Positions 21,811 to 32,341 of a DNA stretch of 64,000 nucleotides are shown here, in pieces. A program made the position numbers and the translations under genes. Position 1 is the first letter of the stretch. Every line of letters begins with the position of its first letter. Below the pieces are notes generated by a model. It was not told where the DNA came from. It did not search any database and saw nothing but the letters and a program-made list of their open reading frames with translations. This DNA is from Ursus arctos (taxonomy: Eukaryota; Chordata; Mammalia; Carnivora; Ursidae): NCBI RefSeq assembly GCF_023065955.2, contig NW_026623008.1, positions 18,844,001 to 18,908,000 on the forward strand. Direction: 5' to 3'.

Positions 21811-22030
21811 AGGGACGCCTGGGTGGCTCAGTCGGTTGAGCATCCGACTCTTGATTTCAGCTCAGGTCATGATCTCAGTGTTGTGAGATGGAGCCCCAGG
21901 TTGGGCTCCGTGCTCAGTGGGGAGTCGGCTTCTCTCTCTTTCTCTCCCTCTGCCTCTTCCGCCACTCAGACGCTCACATTCGCTCTCTCTCTCATAAATG
22001 AATAAATCTTAAAAAAAAAAAAAGAAAGAA
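21811..22030 (+). mobile_element. CAN-SINE
   Basis: GGGACGCCTGGGTGGCTCAG start with an A-tail drifting into (GAAA)n. GAAAGAAAATAGGAGAG and GAAAGAAAATTGGAGAG are the TSDs. Confidence 0.94.
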
Positions 22031-22119
22031 AGAAAGAAAATTGGAGAGTGTAATTCAGCCTCTGTTAACAATGTCGACAACAATAATGGGTAATTACAAA
22101 CTGAGTCTGCACCAGGAAA

Positions 22120-22330
22120 TAAGGTGCAGTGGTTCAGGGTGTGGACTCTGGAAATGGGCTGCCAGGTTCGCGTCCCAGCCCTCCTGCCTGTTAGCTGTGA
22201 GACTTGGGTCCAGTCCCTTAACCTCTCTGAGCCTGTTACCGCACTTGCAAAATGGAAAAATAATAATAACACCTACCTTAGAGGCTTGTCATGAGGATTC
22301 AAAGAGCGAGTACATGGGAAGTGTGTGAAA
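22120..22330 (+). repeat. MIR
   Basis: Near full-length MIR from GTGCAGTGGTTCAGGGTG through AGCTGTGAGACTTGGG to AATAATAATAACACCTACC. Confidence 0.85.
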
Positions 22331-23560
22331 GGGTGCCTGGTGCAAGGACAACCCCCAAGAAGTGGTACCATTATGATCCCGTGATGGCAAGGGTTCAGGG
22401 AAGGCCTCTCCATGAAGGCGACGTATACACAGAGCCCTGGATGGGGAAACCTGTGCAGAACCCTGGGAAAAGAATGTTCGAGGCAGAGAGAAGAGCTAAG
22501 GAAAGGTCCCAAGGTGGGAAATGGCTTTGCTGGGTCTGAGGAGTAGCAAGCAGGCAGCGGGCTGAGGCGCAGTGAGTCCGAGTTAGAGGGGCCGGAGCCA
22601 AGGTGCTGGAGGGTCGGCAGGGGTGAGATCACACAGGGCCTTCTAGGCTATGGAAGGAAGCCTAAGCCTGGATTTTATTCTGTGTAATGCAAACCACTGG
22701 GGGAGCTGGTTTTAAAAAAGGTTTTATTATTGAGGTATAACAAAGCCAACAGATCAGGAGACAACTACGATTGAAAAGACGGTTTGTGATGCAGATCCCG
22801 AGAGGAGGGGGGCATGCCATGCTCCAGGGGGTCACATGGGAAAGCACCAGGTCCATCAGGGGGCAGAGGGAGCAAGGGGAAAGCCTGGGCAAGAGCCTTT
22901 ATTGTGGTTTCTGTAGGAGGAAGGGACGAGGTAGGGGAAGGTGGCTTAGGCTTGGCTAATATGAATAATGTCCGCAGGCTCTGCGACAGAGGGACAGTCC
23001 CCTGTTGTCTAGCACCTGGTCCTGGGCTGAACGGGGCAGGGGGAGACTGGCCCTGAGTGTGACAGCCCTCCAGGAGGTGTTTGGGGGTATGGGCTCTGGG
23101 TCAGTTGGCTTACACGTGGGCAAGCTCAAGAGTGACTTCTTATCTCCAGGAATGGGCGAGCCTTGGGAGAGGCAGTCCCTCCGGGGTCAGCAAGCCCTTG
23201 GCCCATGTCAAAGCATCAAAATACAGAAAATAAAAGATGTAGTTAATACAGAGTTACAGCCAAGGAGGGATGGGGTTGACACTTTAACAAGATCCTCTGG
23301 CTGCCGTGAGGAAATAGTATTTTAGTGAGATGAGAGGGAATCAGAGGCGGAGGCCAACGCAGCGGTCCAGACACAAAATGATGGTGGCCTGGACTAGGGT
23401 GGGGGCAGGCGGGTGGGAGCTAGGCTAGCGTCAGGGTTTGTTTGGAGGTGGGGCCAACAGGACCTGAGGGACATGATGAGGATGCTGTTGGGATTGCAAG
23501 AGGCGCCTTGCCAGGGGCCATCCTGTCCTTATTTCTGGGATTCACGCCTGTGTTTCCTCC
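22330..23560 (+). repeat. Ancient mammal-wide repeat
   Basis: Contains CAGGGAAGGCCTCTCCATGA, GAGATCACACAGGGCC, TCTGGCTGCCGTGAGG and GATGATGGTGGCCTGG in the order seen in a common old dispersed family. It is broken by unique DNA at 22700-23100. Confidence 0.5.
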
Positions 23561-23660
23561 CCAGTCATGGACTGTTCCGTCTCACAACTCTGACGTTAAT
23601 GTGTAGGAAAGAGTTTCCAGAAAATGATACTTCCAGGTTAGAGATTGAAATAAAGTGTTC

Positions 23661-23855
23661 GGGGTGCCTGGGTGGTTCAGTCAGTTAAGAGTCTGCCTTC
23701 CACTCGGGTCATGATCCCAGAGTCCTGGGATCGAGTCCCACATCGGGCTCCCTGCTCAGCAAGGAGACTGCTTCTCCCTCTGCCTGCTGCTCCCCCTGCT
23801 TGTGCTCTCTCTCTCTCTGACAAATAAATAAATAAAATCTTTAAAAAAGAAAGAA
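23661..23855 (+). mobile_element. CAN-SINE
   Basis: GGGGTGCCTGGGTGGTTCAG start and AAATAAATAAATAAAATC tail. Confidence 0.94.
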
Positions 23856-23939
23856 AACGTCCAACACAGTGCCTGGCACATAGTAGGTACTCCGCCAACA
23901 GACAGTTTTTTCTTCCATAAGGGAAAGTATGAAGTCCCG

Positions 23940-24120
23940 CAGGTCTGATGTCGAGGAGATCATGGTTTGGTCCTGGCTCTACTATGCACTAGCTGGGTGA
24001 CCCTAGACAAGTGATTTCATCTCTCTGCATCTCCCTAATCTGGAAGCATAGATCTGGAAGCTCTCTGGTGGTGGCTGGGATTAAATGAGGGGATGTCTGT
24101 AAGGGGCCCAGCCCTTGCAT
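23940..24120 (+). repeat. MIR
   Basis: MIR core TCCTGGCTCTACTATGCACT leading to GGGTGACCCTAGACAAGTG. Confidence 0.75.
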
Positions 24121-24399
24121 GGGCTCCCATCAATTACAGCTGTAATTATCATGTCTTAAGGAATGTCAGTTGGAGTCAGGCTTTGGAGGTGGGGCTGAGA
24201 CTCCCAGAGAAATGGGGCTGAGCCCCCTTCATCTCCTCCTCGAACCCCACCTCCGGGTTGATTCCTGCCCCTAGCTCCCACTGCTCTGCTGGGCATCTCC
24301 TCAAAGAGCCAACAGAAAGCTGTGTTTACTCTGCCAAGTGGCATCCCTAGGGAGGGAGGAGAGGAGAAATAAATCTTCCTGCCTTGGCTTTGAAAAGCA

Positions 24400-24475
24400 G
24401 GCTGTTAATTACCTGGGGTTCCAAGCAGCCCAACTGCTATGTAAACACTCGGCAAGCTGGCCTGTCGATTAACCC
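24400..24475. promoter_or_regulatory. Candidate enhancer: homeodomain/HNF1-like and FOX motifs
   Basis: This unique intergenic sequence holds GTTAATTACC at about 24404, the forkhead motif TATGTAAACA at 24438-24447 and TCGATTAACC at about 24466, all within about 75 bp. The grouping resembles a tissue enhancer, but conservation cannot be seen here. Confidence 0.3.
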
Positions 24476-25054
24476 CTTGGCACCCAGCGCTGAGGTGGAG
24501 GAATCTGGGTAAGGGCTGATCTGGGAGGGTCCGAGGAACTTAAGGAGGCGGGGCACGGCTTTGGAGCCTTCGGAGAGGGACTAATTCAAGTGAAACATTG
24601 AGGAGGAGGGAACAGAATGACTGTAACTGAGTTTGAAATGTACTTTATTTGGGCTGTCCTGTCCTGCCGTCCTCCAGCCTCCACCCTGAGACCCCTGTCC
24701 CGGGAATACAGGCCCCAAAGGAGGGGCCAGGGCTGAAAGCTCAGCCTGCAGTTTCAGGCAGGGATGCTGTCCTGTTTGTGAGAGGCTGGCCGGGCGATGC
24801 CTACTCACCTCAACTCCTTCTGGCCTTCTCCAGCGAAGAGACACCCACCCGATAAAAAGCAGAGACCCACTTCCCAGGGGTGGGGGACCCAGGCCCTGGG
24901 CTTTGTCTAGGTGTGGCTGGTAAGAAGGCAGCCTCCGCTGACAATAATTACTCACATGTGCACGTGCCCGTCCAGTGGGCCAAGCCCCTTCCCATGCGTT
25001 CTCTCCGTCAACCAGCCCTACAATAAACCTCTGAAGCAGGAATTAGGCCCCTGC

Positions 25055-25220
25055 GATGCAGTGGTTCAAGTCTAGGCCCCAATACTCCCCGGCTGTGTAG
25101 CCCTGGGGCAATCACGTCACCTCTCGGAACCTCACTAACCTCACCTGTTCAATGGGGACAGCAGGTGCCCGAGCTGGCCATTTTACGGGGCAGCTTAATT
25201 GAAATCAGGGATCCAAAGAG
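25055..25220 (+). repeat. MIR
   Basis: GATGCAGTGGTTCAAGTC, GGCTGTGTAGCCCTGG and CACCTGTTCAATGGGGACAG follow the MIR consensus. Confidence 0.75.
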
Positions 25221-25639
25221 CTCCATCGTGCCTGGCACTGGGGAGCAGATGTACCGGCCCCTCCCTTAAATTCCCTTGAATTCCTCTCTCGACTTTTACA
25301 GAAGAGGAAAATGAGGTTCTCTGAACTATCAAATTATAATCTTCCAAGTGTTTTTAAAAAATGATCATACCATTGGATAGCGAGCTCGTGTCAAAGCTGC
25401 ATTTCACTCATTCGTAAGGAGACTGTAGGATGACAGAGCTGGTTCAGGGGACTCGTTGAGGATGGTCCGTGAAGCACAGAGAATGTTGGAATAAGATTGC
25501 GAGTCAGATTCCAACCTGGCAAATACCCTGCAGGGCATGACTTACAACCTTTGGGATGATCTCTACTGGTCAGAAGTCATTTGTATTGCTTCTGTTTGAT
25601 AAAAATCAGTTGTAGCTTACCTGTTTTCTACAACTTAGT

Positions 25640-25834
25640 GGTCTTTTTAAGACTTTATTTATTTATATAAAGAGAGAGAGAGAGCGCAAGCATGACAGGG
25701 GGAGGGGCAGAGAGAGGGGGGAGGCAGACTCCCTGCTGAGCAGGGAGCCCAATGCAAGGCTGGATCCCAGGACCCTGGGATCATGACCTGAGCTGAAGGC
25801 AGATGCTTAACCAACTGAGCCACCCAGGTGCCCC
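25640..25834 (-). mobile_element. CAN-SINE (minus)
   Basis: TTTTTAAGACTTTATTTATT start; GCCACCCAGGTGCCCC end. The exact TSD TACAACTTAGT lies at 25629-25639 and 25835-25845. Confidence 0.95.
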
Positions 25835-25845
25835 TACAACTTAGT

Positions 25846-27899
25846 ATCTTAGTTCTCATACTTATAAAATGTCTGGGTCCCCAGTATGTAGGGGGTCACA
25901 TGACCCTTGGGGGCTTCTTGGATGATGCCCCAGTAGAATGATGAAAGTTCACACAGTCTCCTCATTGCCTCACTTCCAAGTTTTGCACATTGTTCCTGAC
26001 AAAGTCAAGTGTTCATAGGATGGGGAAGGGAAGGATTGGCCTTCCAAACTGTCAGAATTACTATTCAGTAAGAATTTCAGATCTTTTTGCTCTAAAAAGC
26101 TAGTCCTGCTATTGCGTTAGGCTGATGGAGAGAAATTGAAGGTCCAGGAAAAGGGTGTGACTTGTCCAAGGTCACACAGCTATACCTGGGGGAATGGCAG
26201 AGGCCAGAGCTGTGTTCCCTGACTTCCATCCCCAGGGCCCCTGGGCAGCTTCCCTGGACCTTCCCCAGGTCTGGGATCCAGGTGTGAGTTCTCTGCTATA
26301 GGTAGGAATCGCTCTGCATCCTGGTGGGGTATCAGGGGGAGACTCACTTTAGCGGGAGCTGGATTGAAATCATAGAGTCCTGTGGGGATTCACCACGGTT
26401 TGGGGTTATCAGTGCTCAGGCAAATAAGAGCTGAGACCCTAGAGCCTCCCATGGACTCCAGCCCCCCACACGTGTGACTTCCGCAGTGAGACACCCAGAA
26501 AGCTCAGAGCTGGAGGAAAAAGCAGCAGCAGACGAGAAGCAGCAGATGGGTTGCCATGGTGATCGCCTCCTGGAGCTCTAAGTGTCTTTCTTTCTGAGCA
26601 GAGATGGAGGTGCAGCAGGAAGAACACGGGCACAGGGGAGAAAGTCCAAGTCCTAACCCTGATCCACCCCATTTGGACAGCTTGGTACATGCTGACTCAC
26701 CTCCCCTGGGGTCTGAGGAGGACAGAGGGTGCATTCGTTAGGTGCCGACCTTGTGCCAAGGATGGTGTGTTGAAGGCTGTCCATTCATTATCTCATTGAA
26801 TCCTCTTCCCAGAAAGCCTTAGAAGAACGTGCTATTACCAGCATTTTATAGAGGGGGAAACAGCAGCACAGAGAGGTGAAGTAACTTGCCCAGGAACACA
26901 CAGCTTGTTAAGAGCACCTGAACTAATGCTCCAGGCCCCTTTCTCTTAGAAGTCTAGATAGATTCCTTCTGGAAATTTCAGGCCCATCCCAGAGAAGGAA
27001 AGGCAGGAGGGAGGCAGAACCAGGGTGCAAAGAGGGAATACTTCAGATCACACACAGTGGTGTTAGCCCCCATTTTCTGCCTGGGCACTTGGCCACCATG
27101 ATACCTGGCACCTCAGGCAGGGAGCACGCCCTTGTTCAGGCAGTGCCCCTGGCAGCGTGACACACCATAGCCCCAAAGCAAACACTGCAGTGCTCCAGCT
27201 CCAGGAGGCCATCCAGAGCACCTCCTGGTCTCCAATCCGCTCAAGGTCTGCTTCAACCCTGCCCTGCGGGAAACAAGAGTGCTGCCTTGTCCCAGAAGCC
27301 TCCCCACGCTGAACCAGAGCCAAGGCCTTCTCCTTTTCCTCCTCCTCCTCCCTGCTGTCCTTTCCTTCCTGCCCTGTCTCACCCCCCTCTCCCCAAAGTG
27401 TGGGCTACTGGGCCATTGATCCCAACCCAGGCATAGCACGGAACTCCTGGTGGCTTCGATGAGCCCTGAAGAGCTCGACGGAGGCCCCAGAGCTTTTGGC
27501 AGAGCCCAGTGATGTATTTTTAGAACGAGCCCAGCTCAGTCCTGCCTGCCAGGATCCCTGCCTTATCTTCCTCCATCCAAGCCGCAGGGCAACCATGTGA
27601 ATCGTGGGCCAGACAAGCCCAGGGCCCAGCCAGCCTGAGGGCCTCCCCCGCAGGTCTGAAGGTAGGAGCTGGCTTGTGTGTGTGCACATGGGCAGGAGCC
27701 AGCCAGGGTGCCCAGGGCTGGGGCAGCAGGAGTCCCCTACCAAGCCCCTCACCAGCTGGCCTTGGCCTCCTCGCCCTCCCAGCTTTGTCCACCGGTCCGT
27801 TCATTCGTTCATTCGACAAGTATTTGTTGGCCATTTATTACCCTTGTGCTGGGATGAGAAGGATGAATGAGTAAATTCCTAGCCTCAGAACTGGACCCC
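25846..27899. other. Intergenic: MIR relics and unique DNA
   Basis: MIR (minus) at about 26760-26960 (GGGGGAAACAGCAGCACAGAG, GTAACTTGCCCAGGAAC), and a short relic near 26140-26200. No exon or RNA gene recognised. Confidence 0.5.
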
Positions 27900-28640
27900 T
27901 GACCTTCTCCCCCACATCGGCTCCCCACTCAGTCTTGGCGTGGTTCCCCCAGGCTGACATGGCTCCCCGCTTCTGTGCTTCTGTCTCTGCCCCGTGGCAA
28001 CTTCTTCCCTGGAGTCCGAGTAGCGCCTCAAAACCAAGTCAGATCGTGCGTCTCATGTCGCACGTCCACGTTCCCCCCCCACCCAAACCTGTGCCCTGGC
28101 TTCTCTCCCCCCTGCTGGAGTGACCTGACCTTGCACATACACCCTGCACTCCCTCACCTCCAATGTCAGCTTCTCAGTGCCCCCCTCCCCACCTGTCCCA
28201 TTTCCCATTTATTTATTTTTTTTTTAAGATTTTATTTATTTATTTGACAGAGACAGCCAGCGAGAGAGGGAACACAGCAGGGGGAGTGGGAGAGGAAGAA
28301 GCAGGCTCATAGCGGAGGAGCCTGATGTGGGACTTGATCCCAGAACGCTGGGATCACGCCCTGAGCCGAAGGCAGACCCCTAACGACTGCGCCACCCAGG
28401 CGCCCCCCATTTCCCATTTAACACAGCAGCTCCTCCCCTTTTCCATAGCCTTTCTTCCCAGAAGACACAGGATATTTTATTTATGTTTTGCTCATTGCCC
28501 ATCTCCCCTCCCTGGAATGTGAACTCCATGAGGGCAAGGTTTTGTCTGCTTTGTCCCCTGCCCTGAGAGCCCACAGTACGGGCTCATGAAGGAGAGCTGT
28601 GGAATGAGGGAATGAATGACTTGTGGGGGCGACAGAGTCA
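27900..28640 (+). repeat. L2 split by a SINE
   Basis: The L2 body lies at 27900-28211 and resumes at 28421 (GGAATGTGAACTCCATGAGG, GGAATGAATGAC) after the SINE at 28212-28406. Confidence 0.65.
28212..28406 (-). mobile_element. CAN-SINE (minus) inside the L2
   Basis: TTTAAGATTTTATTTATTTA start; GCCACCCAGGCGCCCC end. The exact TSD CCATTTCCCATTTA lies at 28198-28211 and 28407-28420. Confidence 0.95.
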
Positions 28641-28914
28641 TTAAAAAAAAGCTGTCCCTGCCTCCACTCCTGCCATTTCCTGTCTGCTCCCACCTAGGCA
28701 GCCACAGTGGTTTTTCTGAAGAACGTTCTGTGTCCTTCAAGTGTTAGGGCAGGTGTCACTGCCTCAGATGACGTCTCTGGCCCCCTGCGTTAAGCAGCCC
28801 CTCGGTGTACTCGGGTGACCCCTCCCCCCCTCCCTGTAAGTGCCTGGATCCTGGTGTTCCTCAGGGCCGGTGCCTTCTGCAAGAATGGGTGTACCTGTCT
28901 CACTCAGGAGACAG

Positions 28915-29235
28915 GATGGTGTGATGGCTGAAGGAATGGATTGCCTGGGTCCTAATCCTGGCTAACATGTGGGAATTTAGGCAACTTACTTAAGGTGTCT
29001 AGGCAGGCCTCTATTTTCCCATCTATAAGATGGGGATAATAACAGTACCGTCCTCAGAGTCCCCCTAGGAGAGGATTCAGTGAGCTAATACACTCGCACT
29101 TGGAGTTGCGTGTGGAACATAGTAAGTGTAATACGGATGTTAGCTGTTACTGTTCATGTGGTATCTCTAGGGCCTGGCGCAAAACCTGGCCCACATTTAG
29201 TACTTAATAAGTACTTGTTGAATGAATGAATGAAC
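28915..29235 (+). repeat. MIR
   Basis: GATGGTGTGATGGCTGAAGG through CATCTATAAGATGGGGATAA to a (GAAT)n end at 29218-29245. Confidence 0.8.
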
Positions 29236-29239
29236 GAAT

Positions 29240-30800
29240 GAATGAGTACGGGGATAGAAGGATGAAGAAGCGGCATGAGAACCTAGAGGAGGGCCCAGAC
29301 CCAGCCCGAGGAGAGTCAGAGAGGCTTCCTGTAGGAGGAGAGACTTTCGCTGATTCCTGTCAGATGAGGTGGCGTTAGCTGAGCAAGGTGAATGGCGGGA
29401 GTAGCAAACAGCAAGTGTGAAGGCCTCTCTCCCCTCAGGAAAGCCTGATGCGTGCAGGGAAAGTCAGTCCATCACTCAGTGATGGACCCTGTAGGCAAAG
29501 AGGCCAGGTTTCCCCTGTGCTGGCCATTTTGAGGACGTTGGGTGAATGAACTGTGCTCTTCCCTCAGAACTGCTGCCCATGGATGGCAAAACATTCCCGT
29601 GGAGGGCAAAACATTCTTCCTGGTCAGATCAGTGGCCCTCTGAGATCAGGGGAAGGCAAGCAAGGAAAGGAGGTTGCCACTTGTTGAGGGACCCCATGGG
29701 ATAGGCCTGGATTTAACCTGGCAACCACCTCACGGTGAAGATCTTTACTTCCCTCTAGAGATGAGGGGACAGAGGCGCCACATCATCCAGCTGTTAAGAG
29801 GTGGAGGCAGAGTTCCCTCTAGGTCGGCTGGTTCCATGTGACCTCCCTCATCAGACTGGGGCTCCTGGCAGCCAGGGTCTGTGTCTCCCTCTTCACCTCA
29901 GCGATGCTTCAGTGCGTGACATCACCCATTCCTGAGCCCCCTCTCAGAGCACAGACCAAGGAAGTGAGCAGGGGAACCCCTCAATGGCCGTGGACTAATG
30001 GATAGCCAAGTTCAACGTCAGCCAGAACTTACCATAAGGACTGGAGGATGAGCATCGAGACCTTCCCTCCGGAGCTCCAGACGAGGGCAGACCTGGGCAC
30101 CTGAGTGAGAGGTGCCAGGTGTGGACCTGAAAAGGTTGCAGCTGGATGAGATGGGGGGGGGGGTGCTGAAGGAGGAGGGGCTGTTCCTGGGAATAGTTGA
30201 GAGCATCTTACCCAATACCACCCACCCCATCCCGCCCCCACCTACCCCTCCCCTCACTTCACACCTCACTCTTCTCATCTGTGGACTTTCTCATCTGCTG
30301 ACTGATAGACTCCCCACACTCGGACCCCCAGCTGGGGTGACCAGTGGGAAGCTCTAAGGAGGAGGGTCAGGAGTTCAGGGTTCAAGTCCTTGCCCCGCCA
30401 CATCTTAGTCATCCTAGGAAGATACCAGCCCTCTCTGAGCTTCACTTCTCTCACCTGTGAAAAATGACAGGGCTAAACCTCTGTCTTGGAGGGTTGCTGT
30501 GTGAATTCTGAGGTTTGGGCTGTGATAACTCGAGGCATCTGTGAGGTGTGGGTCCTGCTGGCGAGGATTATCGCCCATCGAGGAAACTGGTTTGGAAGGG
30601 GTTAAGTGGAGACCCTGCCTCCCAGGCAGGAGCGAATCAGGGCTGCCAGGGGAGGAGCCAGGCTGGGAAAGAGATCCAGGCCGGCCAGACGCTGCCCTGA
30701 GAAGGAAGGGGAGAAGACGCCGGCAGGGCTGGGGGGACATGGGACAGGGGCTTGGGACAGGGTCCCCCGGCGTCTGCACCGTGATAGCCCCAAGTCAGAG
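29240..30800. other. EXTL1 upstream intergenic DNA
   Basis: An old repeat at 29260-29480, a MIR-like stretch at about 30360-30500 (plus) and a long G-run at about 30154. No exon recognised. Confidence 0.5.
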
Positions 30801-30810
30801 GGTGCAGGAC

Positions 30811-30990
30811 CAGCTGCTAGGGGTGGGGGAAGAGGGGCCGAGCTGCCTGAGCCCGGGTACAGCGGCAGGGTGGGAGAGGACTAGGACCCGGAGCTCTCCC
30901 AGTCCCCCCAGGCAGGGGGCTCCGGCTGCACCCAGGCCTTGACCTCAGCTGACCCTGATAGTCCCTATGGGGGTCGGGGTCTAATTTTAG
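30811..30990 (+). promoter_or_regulatory. E-box/MEF2 cluster upstream of EXTL1
   Basis: CAGCTG E-boxes at 30811-30816 and 30946-30951 are followed by a perfect MEF2 consensus, CTAATTTTAG, at 30981-30990, about 585 bp upstream of the EXTL1 ATG. This arrangement is typical of muscle regulatory DNA. Function is inferred only. Confidence 0.4.
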
Positions 30991-31574
30991 CTCCAGCCGC
31001 AGGGCCCCACAGCCCAGGAGTGCCTGCCAGTGGGCACAGGGGCGGCCAGGGCTACTAGGGGGCTGCTCAGGCAAGGGGAGGATTGGGGAGGTCAGCCCCG
31101 CTTCTGTCCAGCCCCGCACCCTGGCCAAGCCACCTCCTGTGAGAGCCCTGACAGGTCCCCCATGGCCTGGCAGACTGCCCGCCTCTCCGCGGAGGCCAAG
31201 GTCAGGGGGTGCAGCCAGGAGGGCAGAAGGACGTGGCCTTGCAGTGTGGTCAGGGGATTGCATCAGCCTGAGCAGTGCCCAGGGGCAGGGGGCGCTGCTG
31301 GGGGGGGCAAAGCCTGGCTTGGTTGTCCAAAGGCCAAGGAAGCAGATTCCTGACTGCAAGAAGGCAAGGCCACAAAGCTGGCTCCTACCTGGCCTCCTGG
31401 TGCCTGGCTGGTGACTTGAGGTTTGACCTTACCCAGGCAGCCTGTTCTCCATGGGCCTCAGTCTTCCCATCTGTATAATGAAGGGGCTGAACTAGAAGGC
31501 TGATTCCAGCTCCAGCGACTCACCCTCAAGGCCTTGCTCCTCCTGTTTCCCCAGCCCCGGCTGCGGGTGGCCAC

Positions 31575-32341
31575 ATGCAGTCGTGGAGAAGAAAGTCCCT
31601 CTGGCTGGCACTGTCGGCCTCTTGGCTCCTCGTCCTTCTGAGAGTCTTTCCCCTTCTCCGCCTGGCAGTGCCTGCCAGACCCTGGGCAGGTGCCCCCCAA
31701 GGCTGGCCCCGCTGGCTGGATGCGGAGCTCCTGCCGCGTTTCTCCCAGCCTGGGGAGCTCCCAGAAGATGACCCTCAACCTCCTCGAGGCCCCCGTGGTG
31801 GCAGCTGCGACTGGGGATCTTGCTTTGATGTCTCCAAGTGCAGGGGTGGTCGTCTCAAGGTGTTCGTGCACCCGGTGGCTGGACCGAACTCTGACTCTCA
31901 CCGCGGGATCCTGGCTTCCATTGAGAGCTCCCGCTACCACTCCATCAGCCCTGATGAGGCCTGCCTCCTCCTCCGCCTGGAAGCCCCCGCTGGAGAGTGC
32001 AGCCCGGTGCCCCCGCAATGGAATGGGGGAAGGAACCATCTGGTCCTCAGTCTCCACCCAGCCTTCTGCCCCCAGACCTTCCAGCTGGGACAGGCGATGG
32101 TGGCCAAGGCCGGCCCCACAGTGGACACCTTCCGGCCTGGCTTTGACGTGGCCCTCCCGCTTCTTCCTGAAGCCCACCCATTGCGAGGTGGGGCACCTGG
32201 CCAGCTGGGACAGCACAGCCCCCACCCTGGGGTGCCCCTGCTAGCCCTGGCAGAGGAGAGGGGCGGGTGGCGCACAGCAGGCGCTGACTCGTCTGCCTGC
32301 CCCTGGGATGGGCGCTGTGAGCAGGACCGTGGACCCGAGCA
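31575..32341 (+). CDS. EXTL1: EXTL1 coding exon 1 (codons 1-255)
   Basis: This is a long first coding exon, open for 767 bp and ending CA|GTAAGTGG in phase 2. It begins [19 protein letters not shown] (cytosolic basic cluster, then signal anchor) and carries the [13 protein letters not shown] cysteine cluster and the first part of the exostosin domain. A pyrimidine-rich CCCCAG at 31551-31554 could be a 5'UTR acceptor. Confidence 0.95.

Noticed and set aside
31458..32225. 255-aa minus-strand frame opposite EXTL1 exon 1
   Set aside because: It is a shadow of the EXTL1 coding exon in GC-rich sequence, with no known domain.
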